DNA of 64,000 nucleotides from positions 294,500 to 358,499 of the forward strand of contig QAOA01001229.1 in the NCBI GenBank assembly GCA_003255065.1. Direction: 5' to 3'. Below, piece by piece: positions 23,411 to 36,611 of this stretch. Below the pieces are notes generated by a model, which saw only the letters and a program-made list of their open reading frames with translations, ran no database searches and was not told the DNA's origin. Source of the stretch: Cercis canadensis. Its lineage: Eukaryota; Streptophyta; Magnoliopsida; Fabales; Fabaceae. The stretch's first letter is position 1, and each line of letters begins with the position of its first letter. The translations under genes were made by a program, and so were the position numbers.

Positions 23411-24030
23411 CAAATCTACCAAGTAATCCTTACAAGAACAGATTCCATCTTGAAAATGGTGATGCCTTGTCCTGTCTCTGACTATAATAACTCAATCGTA
23501 AACCTTGGAGATCAACTTTGTTGCATGATGGCAATCCGCACAAACTCTCAAATTCTTCATAATGCGAATTGGAGTTCCAGGTGCTGTGTTCATCAACCCA
23601 AAAGCTATAGCCAACTTCTCACTGTGTATAGACAGAGCTGTGTCTTTCTCTTCCTCGTCATCAATATCAAGCAAAATTTCTCCAAACTCTGGAATATACC
23701 CAGCAATCCGCAATTTGTTTGTCATCTCACCCAAAAATGAATAAAGCTCCTTAGTTTGAGGGTGGGATCGATCCCCAACAAGGAATTGATGAAATACCCC
23801 CTTCAACTCAATTGAACTGCAACCAGGAATTTTCTTTTTTGTCACTACTAACCTCATTATTCTCTCTCAATATTCTTGCTTCATTCTATCTCCCAGACGT
23901 AGAATACATATTAGCCAGTAGAATGTGACAACCAATATGGTTAGGGTCCAATTCCTTAATTATTTTGCCTATTCTATATCCCCGCTGCATATCTTTATGC
24001 ATTCTACAATCATTGAGCAATGCACCCAAA
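23411..24030 (-). pseudogene. PLS-class PPR protein C-terminal fragment with degraded DYW domain
   Basis: Read across frames, the minus strand gives the end of a PLS PPR protein. First comes LGALLNDCR...ELDPNHIGCHILLANMYS (E motif region, up to about 24030). Then PGCSSIEL and a DYW domain (23492-23857) with the HSEKLA zinc-site signature and the CADCH motif. The frame ends at a TGA where the family has arginine in the VYDREI segment. Past it the RDR..HHHFQDG and C-S-C motifs are still readable, ending Asp-Tyr-Leu instead of Asp-Tyr-Trp (about 23411-23425). Further frame breaks lie near 23860. No N-terminal repeats are seen upstream. A dead 5'-truncated fragment of an organellar C-to-U editing factor type gene. 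Confidence 0.88.
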
Positions 24031-26323
24031 TTTAAAATTTCGTCAAGGATCTAATTAAAAAAAAATAATTATAATGACTCCAAAAAAAAAAAAAAACTAT
24101 AAAAACATGATTTAAAATTTATTCAAATTATAAGTAATTGTAAAATACATTTAAATCAAAAAATAACAAGTGCTCAAGTAATATATTGCTGTGTAATAGT
24201 GCCTATGACACGTATTGCTCCTTAATCCTCTTAGGTTAAGGATGTTTCCTTGCCAATACTGGAGTGTCTTTGAAATGTCATTCCTTAAGCCATAGCCATC
24301 TACAGTGAGGTCTCAAAGTCCCCTTGATACATTGAATAAAGCCTTCAAATCCCAAGAACAAGATCGTTTCTAAACTCGTCACCACATCATAGAGAACAGC
24401 GATTTTGATTCTCATCTCATTGATCTCACCCATTTCCAAGTTCCACCAAGCACTTCATCAATCCCAATATGTTCTCCTTTGATTTTCTTGCTCATTGAAA
24501 GGGAAGCACTTTCTTCTCCCATGGAGTTCTATATATATTATCTCAAGCAAGGGTTCCCATTCCCACACCATGCTTGGTTAGAAGTACTCACAACTTTGAA
24601 GAATGGTCCTTCCATTCCCCCTATTAATTGTAGGCACAAATTTAGTTTTTGATTTTCCCCATTTTTATATTGATCTTCTAGATCCGATCAAGTGAAAATG
24701 GACATAGTTATAAGCCAAGAAGGAAAATAGATGCATGTGAAATCAAGAAGCTTCACATGGTGGACTGTACTAGAGAAATTATACCATTGCTATACTAAAA
24801 TTATATTTGGTAGAAGTGAAGATAAAATATTGCAGTAAACAAATAGATAGAAAAATATATATATATAAGAAGCCGTTATTTTTACACATGATTTTATTAA
24901 TGATACAATTTATTTAATGTCTAAATATAATATAAATTAATTTATTCTCATTTAATATAAAAAAATTTAATCAATTGTAAAAATCTTTATTTAATTTTAA
25001 AAAATTTCATATTAATTGAAGGTAATTTAGTCTATATTATATTTAGATATTAAATAAAGTGTGATATTAATAAAATTTAGTTTAAAACTAATGGTTAAAA
25101 AATATATCCATTTTATTAATTTTTCCTTCAACTAAATTTAGTCCAAATGGCTAAAGGTACAATGTAATGATGTAAATGATTTGAGGATGATAATTGGATC
25201 ATTATAAGTAGAAAAAATATATGGGGATTGGAGAGAAAAGTATATGAAAAGAAGAGACGAAATCATTACCTTATTATTCAACTCTTACCTTTTGGATTTT
25301 ATTCCCTTTCTTGCCTATTATCAAACAGGCAAGTGCGTTGGCACTCACCCAAGAGCCTCAATTTTCAATTTATCCTTCAAAAGCATAGAAACCTCTGGTT
25401 ATGGTTGCCCTTGTTTTGAGGTGAAGACCGAAGAAGTAGGTAGCTGTTTCTTTTTATAGAAAAATATAAAAACTCCATAATTATAAATTTAAATAATTTA
25501 ATATGTTAGGAGGGACACTGTCATTCAGGTTTTCACTGTATTCACTTACAAATAGAGAACTAGATGAACAGGGTAAATTTTAGTTGAAGTCACACTGGCA
25601 AGGATTTCTTTGAGTTAACAGAAGAAAATTTGAAGTATGGTCAGTCAGACAGAAACAAATATTTGCACAGATAGCAGAAGTGTGATTTTAAGTATGTGTA
25701 AATATTCATCACATGATCTATTGGAAGTCAAGGGTTTTGGACTCTAAGCATAATTGCCTGTGACTTTTGTCACTAATCTGAAATGGAAGCTGCTCAAGCA
25801 TGTGACCATGTGCTATCTCTTCGTGAGAGACTGCAGAAAATTAATGTGCTCTAGCACCCTGTTTGGTTTGGTTTATTGGAGCCTCATTCTAGTAGACAAA
25901 ACCAGAATTCTAGAATGGAACTGATAAAGAATAGAGAGGAAGAGCTGTGGAACCCAAGCATCTAAAAATAGTGAAAGCAGAAATAGAACCAAAAGCTAGT
26001 CAGCCTGCCAGAAAAAAGCATTAAACAAATCCTTAAGTAACAAAAACCACTTGTTCCTAATAGTAATAAAGTAATACATCTCATATACGATTTACATACC
26101 TCTTAGGCTTATGCGGCTACATACTTACACACTAGATCTTATTGAAACTTTAATCTGATAATTCAAATGACAACTATCATTATTCATAGTAATAGTTATC
26201 TGGTTGCTAGCTAGCTAGCTAGCTGCTTCACCAATACAATAAATACCAGAAGCACACTTAGCAGCTAGCCCCCTCTTCTTACTTAACTTCTTCAATTTTC
26301 CTTCCACAGCCCCTTGAGAACTA
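24031..26323. other. Intergenic between the DYW relic and the WAK-like gene
   Basis: AT-rich. A less AT-rich patch at about 24190-24640 could be an old gene remnant, but I recognise no family. GCTA repeats occur at about 26208-26226, just before the WAK-like gene, whose promoter should lie in the final few hundred bases. Confidence 0.5.
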
Positions 26324-27290
26324 ATGGAGCTAAACCATCCTTCAATTCCTCTTATCTCCCTTTTTCTCTGCCTCCTTCCTTCTTTGATATCTTCTCAGAC
26401 ATGCCAGAGAATCTGTGGCAAGCAAATCCTTAAGTACCCATTTGGCAGTGACCCTGGTTGTGGTGATCCTCGCTTCCAACCCCATGTTTCTTGCAGCCAA
26501 CAAAGGGTAACCTTCACCACTCACACAGGTTCCTACCCAGTAACCTCAATTGACTATGCAAATCAAGTCATTTACATCTCAGATCCCACCATGTCAACAT
26601 GTTCTTGCACTGTGCCTAGTAAAGGCTTTGGCTTAAATTGGGATGCACCCTTCGCTTTTGATGACAGCACCATCTTTGCTCTATTAGACTGCTCAATGAA
26701 TTCATCATCTATATACAAATCAAATGGATATGATGATGGAAACAATTGCAAGCTTCTCTGTGATCAAAGGACACCCATTTGCAGTCTCTTGTACACTTGC
26801 AGGCCTATTAGCACTATCAATCTCCCAATCTCTACGTGCTGCGTTTACACGCCGGTTAATCTTGGACCATCCTTTGAAATGGATTTGCAGAAGCTTCAAT
26901 GCTCTTCATATTCTGGGTTTTACAGCTTCAATGCTCAGCAATCCAATCCTGAGAAGTGGAACTATGGAATAGCACTCAAGTACAAGTTCAGTGTGACAAA
27001 TGACTATCCTAGCACTTGTGCTTCTTGTGAAAGAAGTTATGGAGTTTGTGGCTACAATCAAGACTTCAATGCATTCATCTGCAACTGTCCTAATGGGATT
27101 AACACAACAACAGATTGTTTCTTCACATCAACTTATAATAATGGTTTCAGAAATGGTATCCAAAATTACCCTCTTTTTTTTTTTTTCTGGTCAATTGTAG
27201 CCTACGTTAAAATTTCTTTGCCTCTTGTTTTCAGGAATTGCTTGGTTGATCTATCCTATGGCTTGGTCGCTGGTTTGGTTCTTGTTGTAG
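26324..27290 (+). CDS. Secreted WAK-like (GUB_WAK_bind) protein without kinase
   Basis: Proposed exons are 26324-27155 and 27235-27290, with a GT-AG intron carrying a long T-tract; the product is 295 residues. Read straight through, the frame runs to 27304 instead, with an unrelated end. Residues 1-24 form a signal peptide. The cysteine-rich domain starts at CQRICGK..KYPFG, the galacturonan-binding signature of wall-associated kinases. A second cysteine cluster at about 228-262 (CASCERSYGVCGY...CNC) matches the WAK-associated C-terminal region. The spliced end, GIAWLIYPMAWSLVWFLL, is hydrophobic and could be a membrane or GPI-type anchor. No kinase follows before the stop. Family role: extracellular binding of pectin or other wall ligand; the exact function is unknown. 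Confidence 0.85.
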
Positions 27291-28130
27291 CTGGTACTTC
27301 ATGATCAGGAGTCAACTTTGGACCTAAGGAATCAAAGTGCTAAGAAATTTCACTACTTTCATTGTTGAGGGAAAATTGTTGTGTATGACTTTCTTGGTTA
27401 AAAGATTTAGGCCATTAATTTCCGGTGTCCTCGGGTGGCACAAGTGTGCACATGCAAATTGCAGTTTCCTCTGATTCCATTTATGTCCTGAATTCCATGA
27501 ATGAAAAAAAAAAGTTATGTTTATGCAATGTGTAATAGATTTCTAATAGAATAATATGTTTTTGACACATCACTTTCCTTCACATTTTTACACGTAAAGT
27601 ACTCTTGCCAGCAACAGAGTTTAACTAATCTTAAACTTTAATGTATATTGGTATACACTGAGTAAAATAAAATGGTGGGTAACTATAACTTCTCATAGTA
27701 ATATTATGCACCAAAAAGCATTAAATTGAGGTCCATTTTGCATATTTTAATTCATTACACTTTTTTAATAAAGGTGAAAGCTTTGATGGCTAAATTAAAA
27801 GGAAGGAATAAGGAATGGGGTTCCAACCCTTTGGCGTCCGTCTATGGCTCTATCTATCCACTAACAGAGAATCTCTTGCTTTGAAAAGGGCTTTTTTGCT
27901 TTATCTCTACTTAAGTGGGAAGCTCCAGCAAACTTTATACCTAGAGATTTATTCTCAATCTCAAAGCCACACAGCTTCAAATTTCAATCGCCTCCAGTCT
28001 CCTAGAAAGCACCGACCAAGATATACATAGTTTAAGTGAGTGGATTTGGCAATACGTAGTTTCTTCTTGCTTTCTCTTTTCTTGGGGGAAAATTGGAGTC
28101 AAATTTGAACTATCTCTGACTCACATCTTT
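27291..28130. other. 3' flank of the WAK-like gene
   Basis: Probable 3' untranslated region to about 27550. The rest has only a 71-codon chance frame (27815-28030). Nothing else is seen. Confidence 0.5.
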
Positions 28131-28201
28131 GCACCAGTGGTCTAGTGGTAGAATAGTACCCTGCCACGGTACAGACCCGGGTTCGATTCCCGGCTGGTGC
28201 A
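28131..28201 (+). tRNA. tRNA-Gly (anticodon GCC)
   Basis: A 71-base cloverleaf identical to the minus-strand copy at 16727-16797, with intact box A and box B, GCC anticodon and discriminator A. It is followed by a run of seven T (28204-28210), a pol III terminator. Confidence 0.97.
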
Positions 28202-29473
28202 GGTTTTTTTAACCTTTTTAGTAGAAAAAAATCTCTTTTTTCTTTTTTGCTACTTTTATTTTATTTGCTAATGACATGATTGAATTTACCTCAATTTGGA
28301 CTAAACGGGTTATTCACATGTAATTTTTTTAACTGATCTTGGTTCGAAACATAAAATTTTCAACTCAATCAAACTTATTAGAAGTTAAGCCAGTCAATGT
28401 TCAAATTCTTGGGTTACTACTTAGAGAAAATTTTTCTTTAAATGCACCAAATTGATATGAGAGTATGCTCTTAAGATTACTCAAAAAAAAAATTTAATCT
28501 CAATGTATAAAAGTTAACCTGAGAATACCTTACTGTTAAAAAAAAGTTTTTTAAAAAAAAAACTTACTAAAAGTGATACTAAGAAAAATATAAGTGTCAC
28601 CATAATATTATAATTCTGTCTTATTTACACGTTAAATGTGACTTTTAAGTTTGGTTTGATAGGTTCCAGAGAATGGAAAGATGATTTGGTAGCCCAAGTG
28701 CGAAATACAAACCCAACTAATATTATTAGGATTGATGGAACACAATTTTTTTTTAGTACTTTGGTTACAATTCTAAATTCAAACATAAAATTCACAATCA
28801 CTGAAAATAACCTCAATACCAATTTGCTACAAGCCGTTTGGTGATAAAATATATTTTTCTTCCATGTAAATCAGTATTTTGCGTAAAGGAAAAAAAAATT
28901 CACGGGACCCTCGCCAATAAATAAATCCAGTCACCGATTATATAATATGGAAAAGTTATCTAAATTAAGTTATTTAATCATAACCCTCATGATTCATTTG
29001 GGTGTTGCATAGTCAATTCTGGACATTTTCACGGATTATATGAGTTGGATTGTGATCACAAGTGGCTATTTTTCGTCAAAATGGTCATCATATATAATAT
29101 GTTATATAATAATTGCAATTGCATTTGCCTAATAAGCAAATTACATGCATGAAAGGTTCATGAAATAAAAGCAGAAAAATTGAAACTATTCTGCTCCTAT
29201 ATCTTTTTGCTCTACATACAAAAGGTACAAACCACTGGTTCGTTGCTTCTCCCATCACTATAACATCCAACTTTCTCTTCATATGGTATGAAGGTAATCT
29301 ATGGGGGCAAACCAAAAAGGTAAAGAGAAGAGGTAAAACAATGAATGAATATGTGGAGGACAGAACATCCTCACTATATCTAAGTAAACCCCCAGTGGTA
29401 TTTACAGGGATAGAAAATGGCCTCAAAACTTGCTTCTCTTCTCTGCATTCTTCTTCTGAACTTGTTTTGGTGG
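28202..29473. other. Intergenic between the tRNA and the galactosyltransferase
   Basis: AT-rich. The right end (about 29100-29473) is probably the 3' untranslated region of the minus-strand galactosyltransferase. No supported gene. Confidence 0.5.
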
Positions 29474-32400
29474 TCATCTCATGTTGCAGCAGAGGGGTTT
29501 TGCTTGATGCTGCAATTTATCCCACATACAGGTCATTTGCCGTGGAGATTGGTAATGTGCAGTGTAGTAATCGTCGATGCATCCAAATTGGCAGAACTGA
29601 AAGCTGTGCACATACTCTACTGTTCTTGAACTGTTGAACTGCTCCACCCACATTCCCATGCTCACATCCTCCATTTTGAATATCTGCACCATGTCAGCAT
29701 TGGATTATAAACCCAGTATGTCAAAACACGAGATGTACACGCATGCAATTGCATAAGTTTACTTGTGTCCATGCACACAGATGCACATACACAAGGGTAA
29801 TGAGAGATAGGAACGGGAAGATAGAATCAGAGACTGAGAAAAATAAGTGAAAGATCATTTGCAAACAATCAAACATACTTTTAATCTGTTCTTCTCAAAC
29901 TCGGAAACAATGAACTGAGCAATGTCGGATGAGAGTACGTAACCCGGGCCATTAGCATAGGTAGGATACTCTTCCTCCAGCCATTCCTGGAAGTCATTGG
30001 GGGAAGAAAAACATAACAGTCAGCAGCATTCCAATACAAAGAGCATGTAATGTCTATTAACATAGCGAAAACAACTCAATGAATGGTATAACCATCGCAG
30101 TCTCTCAGTCATGGGCCTAAATGGAAGTCAATAGCAGAATAGTTAATGTTATGTAAGGATCCACTCAATCTTGCAGAAAGCATAAACATAACATGCGGCA
30201 CTTTTGCTGATGATCTAGAAATCTAAATGTTACAAGCTGTCAGTAAAAATAAAGCTGACCACATGGGAAAATAATTTCAGGTCAAACATATTTGACTACC
30301 AATTATTCATCATGATCAGAGAGAATATCCATGATCATAGCAATAGTTTCTTTCAATACTCAAATAGCAAAATATAAATTTCCTAATGTGTGAACAAGTA
30401 GGTAAGAACGCAAAATTAATAAAATTTCAACCACCAGCAATACAGCATCTCATGACAATTTGTAACCATACACTACAAAACAAATAGTAAAAGTCATTGT
30501 CCACTGGGCATGACAAAGGGGTAAATGGGCAGTGCCTTCTACTAAATATGTTAAGCAACACAAACAAACAACAAAAACAAAGAGCCAATGAGTACTCTCA
30601 ATATCAGATAAATCCAAGAGGAAACTTATACCTCATATGTCACTGCCCATTTGCCATGACGAAGGGGCCTATGGTGGTAATTCAAATTTCCAATGTAGAG
30701 GCTTCTATCTCGTCCAACTTTTCTTGCTTCACTGATGATAGAATCCACTCGGACAAATGTGTCATCATCACACTTCATGATATACTTAGCAGCCACTGTA
30801 CGAACCTGCAAAGAGCCATGTTCAATAACAACCAATAATTTAACAAGAAAAGGTGGAGGGAGGACAAACACACACAAATGAGAAACATTTGGTTCCTCTT
30901 GCATTACTCACCCCGTATTCACAGATAGCTATAGTCTTCAAGACAACAAGGTCATAATTGTCCATGTATGGGACTATAATAATATCGCCAAAATACTCTG
31001 CCTCTTTCTTTATGTCCACATTTATATCCCTCCTTCCATGCTATCATATCAGAAATGGAAAAACTGTGAATACTTTTAACATCAAAAGGTTCATGTATTC
31101 CTAGGTTTTTATCATTATAGGGAGCAGGGAAAATGTCTCAACGCATACCAAGGCTACAAAGAACCGAGCCACAACATGTGACGATTTGATTAACTTATGT
31201 TGCATCCAGGACTTCCTCACAGCCATTCGTTCAGCAAAATGGTTGCCAGCAGAAAGGATGCCAATGAAAAGCTCCACATTAAGATGGGGAAGAGGAGGAG
31301 CCTTCCATTGAGGAAGATATTCAAGATGCATCTGTGGGGCAAAACTTGGATGTGATGTGGGTAAGGAAGCAGCAAATACAGAGTGCACATCAACATCCCC
31401 GATTATAGAAAGTCCAGTAGCATCCTCAAGAGCAAATCCCTGTAAATATTTTATACGAATTTAAGATATCCCTGCATTCAAGCTGTAAAATGAAACATGA
31501 TTAGTGTACCGACCGTGCGATAGGGGAAAGACGTCGCATGCCTCCCATCCACACTAACATGGTAACCTTCCAAGCCAGCACTTAAGGTAAGAACAAACAA
31601 TTTCCCCTCTGCAAAAGGATAAGGCCAATCTAGAGTCACCTTCTTCGTTCGGCCTATCAGTCTGTTTAACCACCATATTGCCTTTGACTCTTCTGAGTGA
31701 TTGTCATCATCACGAATCCACTTCTCACATTTCACCTGTCCATCAACTTCACAAAGCCCAAAAACAGCAAACGTTAGCGTTGTCCCTTACAATTAACACA
31801 CTAAAGAGAAAATCGAAGCAGATAAAAGATCAAATTTACTAAAACAACCACTTTTGAACTTCAAAGAAAAAAGTCCACAACTGTTATGCACAACGATTAC
31901 TCAAAAAGCGACTGTCCTACCATCATGAATCATATAGTTGACAGCCTAAAGCGTCTTTCAAGTGTATTTGGCAAACCCCTATACTACATTCAGTTCAATG
32001 CATTATAAGTTAACTATAGACCATAGATTATGTCATGCATTCTCTAAATTGAAGATGAAAATGGTTGAAATCAGTTACCAGTTTCCTCGTCCGCCCTTGA
32101 TTTCCACCCTTCACACCTGAGAGCAGAACCCCACTGCATTCTATAGCAAGTGTTCTGCTCAATTACTGGTTTCCCACTCCAATCCCCTTTCAGCCTTGGA
32201 TTGAAATGTAGTATCCTTGGGGGCTCCTCTTTGTCCACTGTCTTCAACCCCTGCAACTCCATCATAAACTGCGACACCATCACCGAATCATCCCCTTCCT
32301 TCAAAATTGCTATTTTGGGATCATGTTCTGCGTGAGCCCAACGCGGTGTCCCCACCACCGTTAAGTGCGACCACAGCGTCAACCCACATGGAAGCACCAT

Positions 32401-32955
32401 GGCCCCTTTTCGCTCCCGAAATTCAAACCCAGAAAGCGAAATCGAGTGTGGGCACGAATCGGAGAGATTCTCGGCCTTGGACTTTGCATTGGCATCAATT
32501 TTCCCACTCTCTATTTCATCCCAGAGCTTGTTTCCCAGTATCCAAGCATGCCTTGCTGCCTTGTGAAGTTCAGAAAACTCATCTTTAGCAGCATTACTGT
32601 CAGATAAACTCTCATTGAAGGCCAAGCCAGAAACTTTCTTCAACTCTCGCATGAGCCTCTCGGGTTTCCGGTACAGTGACCCTTGAGAAACCAGAAAAGC
32701 TTCCTCTGAAGGCCCAATCGCAGCTTTACTGTTACTAGCGAATTCTTCTTCACTTTCGAGCAGCAAAGACCTGGGTAATGTGTCACTCAGAAACCCAAAA
32801 GCACCGTCAGAAGAAACTGGACCCAACCCAGTTCTGAAAGAAAGAGGGATTTCGAAGCTCATGCACAGCAAATATAGCAACATTACACCCATCAAAATTT
32901 GAAGCAGCCTCAGCCTATTCGGCAACACAAATGGGTCTAACTTCCCTCTCTTCAT
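29474..32955 (-). CDS. AGP hydroxyproline O-galactosyltransferase-type (GT31, galectin domain)
   Basis: Seven exons: 32079-32955, 31514-31746, 31149-31439, 30912-31040, 30632-30805, 29879-29986 and 29474-29683, all with GT-AG introns; 673 residues. The start is the ATG at 32955 (MKRGKLDPF). Residues about 16-36 form a single signal-anchor helix, making a type II Golgi protein. A galectin-like domain spans roughly 185-390 (includes [13 protein letters not shown]). The GT31 galactosyltransferase domain follows, with VRKSW near 435 and the metal-binding D-D-D at 523-525 ([11 protein letters not shown]). [12 protein letters not shown] lies near the C terminus. Family role: adds the first galactose to hydroxyproline of arabinogalactan proteins (GALT2-6), or makes Lewis-a galactose linkages (GALT1). 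Which member this is cannot be settled by eye; the N terminus favours the GALT4/5/6 side. Confidence 0.93.
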
Positions 32956-35900
32956 CGTCCCCAAAGATCCCAACTTTTTTCTCTCTCAGTACAATGAAGA
33001 GGTTCTCTACCCAGAAAGCAAAACCAATGGGGTTTTCCTTGCTGGGTCTATTAAATGCTTTTCGAAGGAAGCTTAACCCTAAAGTAGAAAGAATTGGGAA
33101 AAACAGGGAACCACCAAGAGAACTGCTAATCACACAAATATAAACACAGTAACAGAGAAAGCAAAAGAAGCAAGCTTGTGTTTTGTGTAAAGTTTCAGTT
33201 TCTGACAAATTTCAAAATTTTATTTTATATGCCGTTAAAGGTAATAAAAGATTAGACTATATTACACTCGAAATTTTTTTTCTGGAGGTCCAATTCCAGC
33301 TTGGAGCCCGTGAAGAAACATGGTGAAACGACATCGTTCAAGGGAGCCGCAGGCAGCAGCACAGTGTCGTTTGAACTTGGAACATCATATTCAGAATCTT
33401 TTAAACCAGAATTATTATATTCTAAAATATTCTTTTATGGGGTAGCCGTAAAGGGGGACAGGTGGTCATGAATTGCACACTTCGTATTGTTGAAGAATCC
33501 AACTGGGTCAGTGGTCAACTTTTTAATCTCTATCAAGGAATATACTTTGGCTTTTGATTTAATTATGATGAAATTTTAGTGGTTTTGATTAAATTAATTA
33601 ATAACATATATAAGAAAATAATTATGTTAAACAAAGAATTGGTTTAGAATTGTGTTATGAAGAAAATAATTATGCTAAACAAAAACTTACTCTTAGAAAT
33701 GAGCAAAGAAAATAATTCTACTAGAATTTTGTAATATTCATAATATAAGAAAATAATGTAAATTTTTTTAAAAAATTGAGTGATTTAATATAAGAATTTA
33801 AAGGGAGGCCTTGCTCGAATAAAAAAAAAAGTTTTTAAAGTATTTTTTTCATATAAAATTTGTGAGAGCTTTGATAATAGAATTTTTGACTCACTTTAAT
33901 TGTACTGAGTTATAAAAAATATATATAAAATGACGTTTTTAACTCATAAAAAATAATTTTTTTAAAAAATTTCATAATAATACTAAAATTAAGAGGAAGT
34001 GTTGCCCAAAACAAGGTGTGACTAGTGTTATCACTACCGTTGGAAGAATGATTTGATTTGATAGGAGTTAAGGAGGGGTGACGTGGTTGAGGAAATGGGG
34101 TCATGGTGGCACGGTTGCTTGGGTTGGTGGTGTCTTTTCTTTTTTAGTGGCCATGAGTTGAGTTGGTGGTGTATTCAATTTCAATCCGTTGGAGTTGGAC
34201 AAGTCATTCTTTCATTGCCTTTTCTTTTTGTGTTTAGCATTTCAAATTTAAATATGGGAACGTAGCCTCCCTTAGTTGTGTGCCACGCCACTTCACCACA
34301 ATACTTGTGCTTGTAAAAGTTTAAGTGAGAGCGTTTACTTGCAGAAAAGAAGAAAAAGAAAAAAAAAAAAAAAAGTTTAAGGGAGCAATTGATAGTGATA
34401 ATGAGTCTAATTATGTTCTTGATGGTTTGTAAATTGGTATTTTGATATCATAATGCTTCCGAATCGTTAAAAATAATGGATGGAACTCTCATATGCATTG
34501 CACTTGTCAATATTGGGGTTAAAACTTAATAGCAACAGCTTCTTAGTTCTTACATATGAAGGCTATTTCATGTGCATTAATGAACAGCTTCTACCTCATT
34601 GGGCTAGCTTTTAATGGATCAGATGGAGGGCCATAATCCAAGAGAGCACACATTCTGATTAGCGACTGCCTAGTGGCTTTGGAACACAAATATCGAAGGC
34701 AGCTTATTATACTGCACTCACCATGGCGTTGCGTTAGGGTGAAAATAGCCTATTATATTTTAAAATTAAGATATATCATAAGCTTTTAGCGAGGACTTGT
34801 AATAATATTTACAAAGGTTTCGTGCCAAATGAGTCTCTCACTACTTGAGAGTAGCTTCATTCCAAGTGAAGTGTTTGTTTATTTAAACTTTAATTTAAAC
34901 AATCTATAGTAGTTAGCAGCTTGAATTCCACTTATTGTGTGCCAACTTAGTCTTCAAATATATATTAGTATGAATAATCATATGCTAATGAATATCATTA
35001 TCAATTCACCATGACACTCTACCATTAACTTACACTTTGAGTTAGTCGGCTATCCATCTCAATCAAATATTCATTATTGCTAGTATATGTTTAGGTTAAT
35101 TACATAACTGATTTCATAATTTGAAAAACAGTACATTAAGTTGTGCAGTTGAAACATAGCCATCATAAACCTTGCTAATAAAATGATTCTCCATCACAAT
35201 TTAAGGTCTAAAATATTAAGTAAAGGTTGCAAATCAAACCAATTAAGTGCTCTACCTACCCCAACATTCAACAACAGTGCAAACAACAGAACATTGATTT
35301 GTGTGTAATCGGGAAATTAGAAATTAAATTACTAAATAATAAGATGAGAGTTTTAATAATATATATAATCTCTTATGAAAAAGACAGTTAGGAAAATAAA
35401 AAAGCAAAGGAAGTAAAATTCACATGGACTGAACAATTAATAAAATTACCTTTTATTTTAATTTGTGAATAAATTTAAAAAAATGGAGTTTTTCTTCTTC
35501 TTTTTTTTGAGAAAGAAAAAGTGGATATATATGATATTTGTATAGATATATAGTTTTATTTTTTATGATTTTATAAANCTATATATCATATATATATATA
35601 GAGAGAGAATAAAAATGATGAATGAGTCATAGAAGAATGACACATAAAATAACAGTAACATTGGAAATTCTAGTGCAATTGTTCACATTATTGAGTCGAT
35701 GACTTCTCAAACCACAAAAAAATAGTCCAATTCCTAGGACTATTAAATCAGTTTTGTTTCATAACAAAATTTTGTAAAATATAATAGTTGAAACTTGAAT
35801 ATGCCACAACTACCTTAATAATGTCAAAGACAGTTTTATCGTAGACATGCTCAAACAGTGAACTCACGAGAATGTGTGACAACTCTGCAATTTCATTCTT

Positions 35901-36611
35901 AATACACCTAAAACAAAACATAATAATAATTGATCACATAGAGACTTGGGGTGACATTAATTGCCAATATCAAAGCTTTGACAATCATAATCTGGCATGG
36001 TGCTTGCATGTTAGCATCGCTTGCATCTTCCAAGTTCCAAGTTTAGGCAGCTTCACCGAAAATTTAGTTTTGCATCTCCAATATAAAATCATTTTTGTCT
36101 CAACAATTACTAAATCTAGAATACCACATATATAGTCACATACTCTTTGATATTAAATTAAAATTTTAAAACTCATATATTTTACGAACTTATATAAAAA
36201 ATAAAATTAATATATGGAGTAGAACGCAAGTGATTTTCCACATGTGCATATCAAAATTTATGCAAAACTTTAGCCAATAAATCAAACCAAAGAAATGGAC
36301 CCATTATATAGTGACCAAACCAAGTGATTTTGTCATGATCTTCATCTATGTTCTATTCTATTGGCCGTAACGTAAGCTACTTGAAATGAAAACAACCAAG
36401 GCGAGTCATACGTGTTTGGAATGACTGCGCAGCATGTTTTGCCGCCTTTGTCTCCGACTTCAATTCAGTTATCTCTTTCTATTCTCTCACAAGAAATACC
36501 CATCAAAATCAAATCCAACTCTGTTAATTTTGATTCATTGGGTTTCTCTCATTTTCTCTGAATTTCATTTGATGATCCTCCTTTAACGAATTCAAGGATA
36601 GACAAATTAAA
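32956..36611. other. Divergent intergenic region between GALT-type gene and EXO84
   Basis: Both flanking genes read outward from here, so it holds both promoters. A paired AACGACATCGT / GTGTCGTTT motif lies at 33325-33375, about 370 bases upstream of the GALT-type start. The rest is AT-rich, with one undetermined base at 35578 and an AT/GA microsatellite at about 35581-35610. No supported gene. Confidence 0.6.
33325..33375. promoter_or_regulatory. AACGACATCGT motif pair upstream of the GALT-type gene
   Basis: GAAACGACATCGTT is followed 24 bases later by CAGTGTCGTTTGAAC, forming an imperfect inverted pair. GAAACGACATCGT recurs at about 60089, close upstream of the coiled-coil gene. A promoter role is inferred only from position and recurrence. 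Confidence 0.4.

Noticed and set aside
24190..24640. Less AT-rich patch with a short minus-strand frame, considered as a gene fragment
   Set aside because: Only about 35 codons can be read before a stop, and no family is recognised.
29417..29629. Plus-strand frame beginning with a convincing signal peptide and cysteines, resembling a small secreted GASA-like peptide
   Set aside because: It is antisense to the last exon of the galactosyltransferase (29474-29683), whose [13 protein letters not shown] family motif is clear. The cysteine spacing does not fit GASA.
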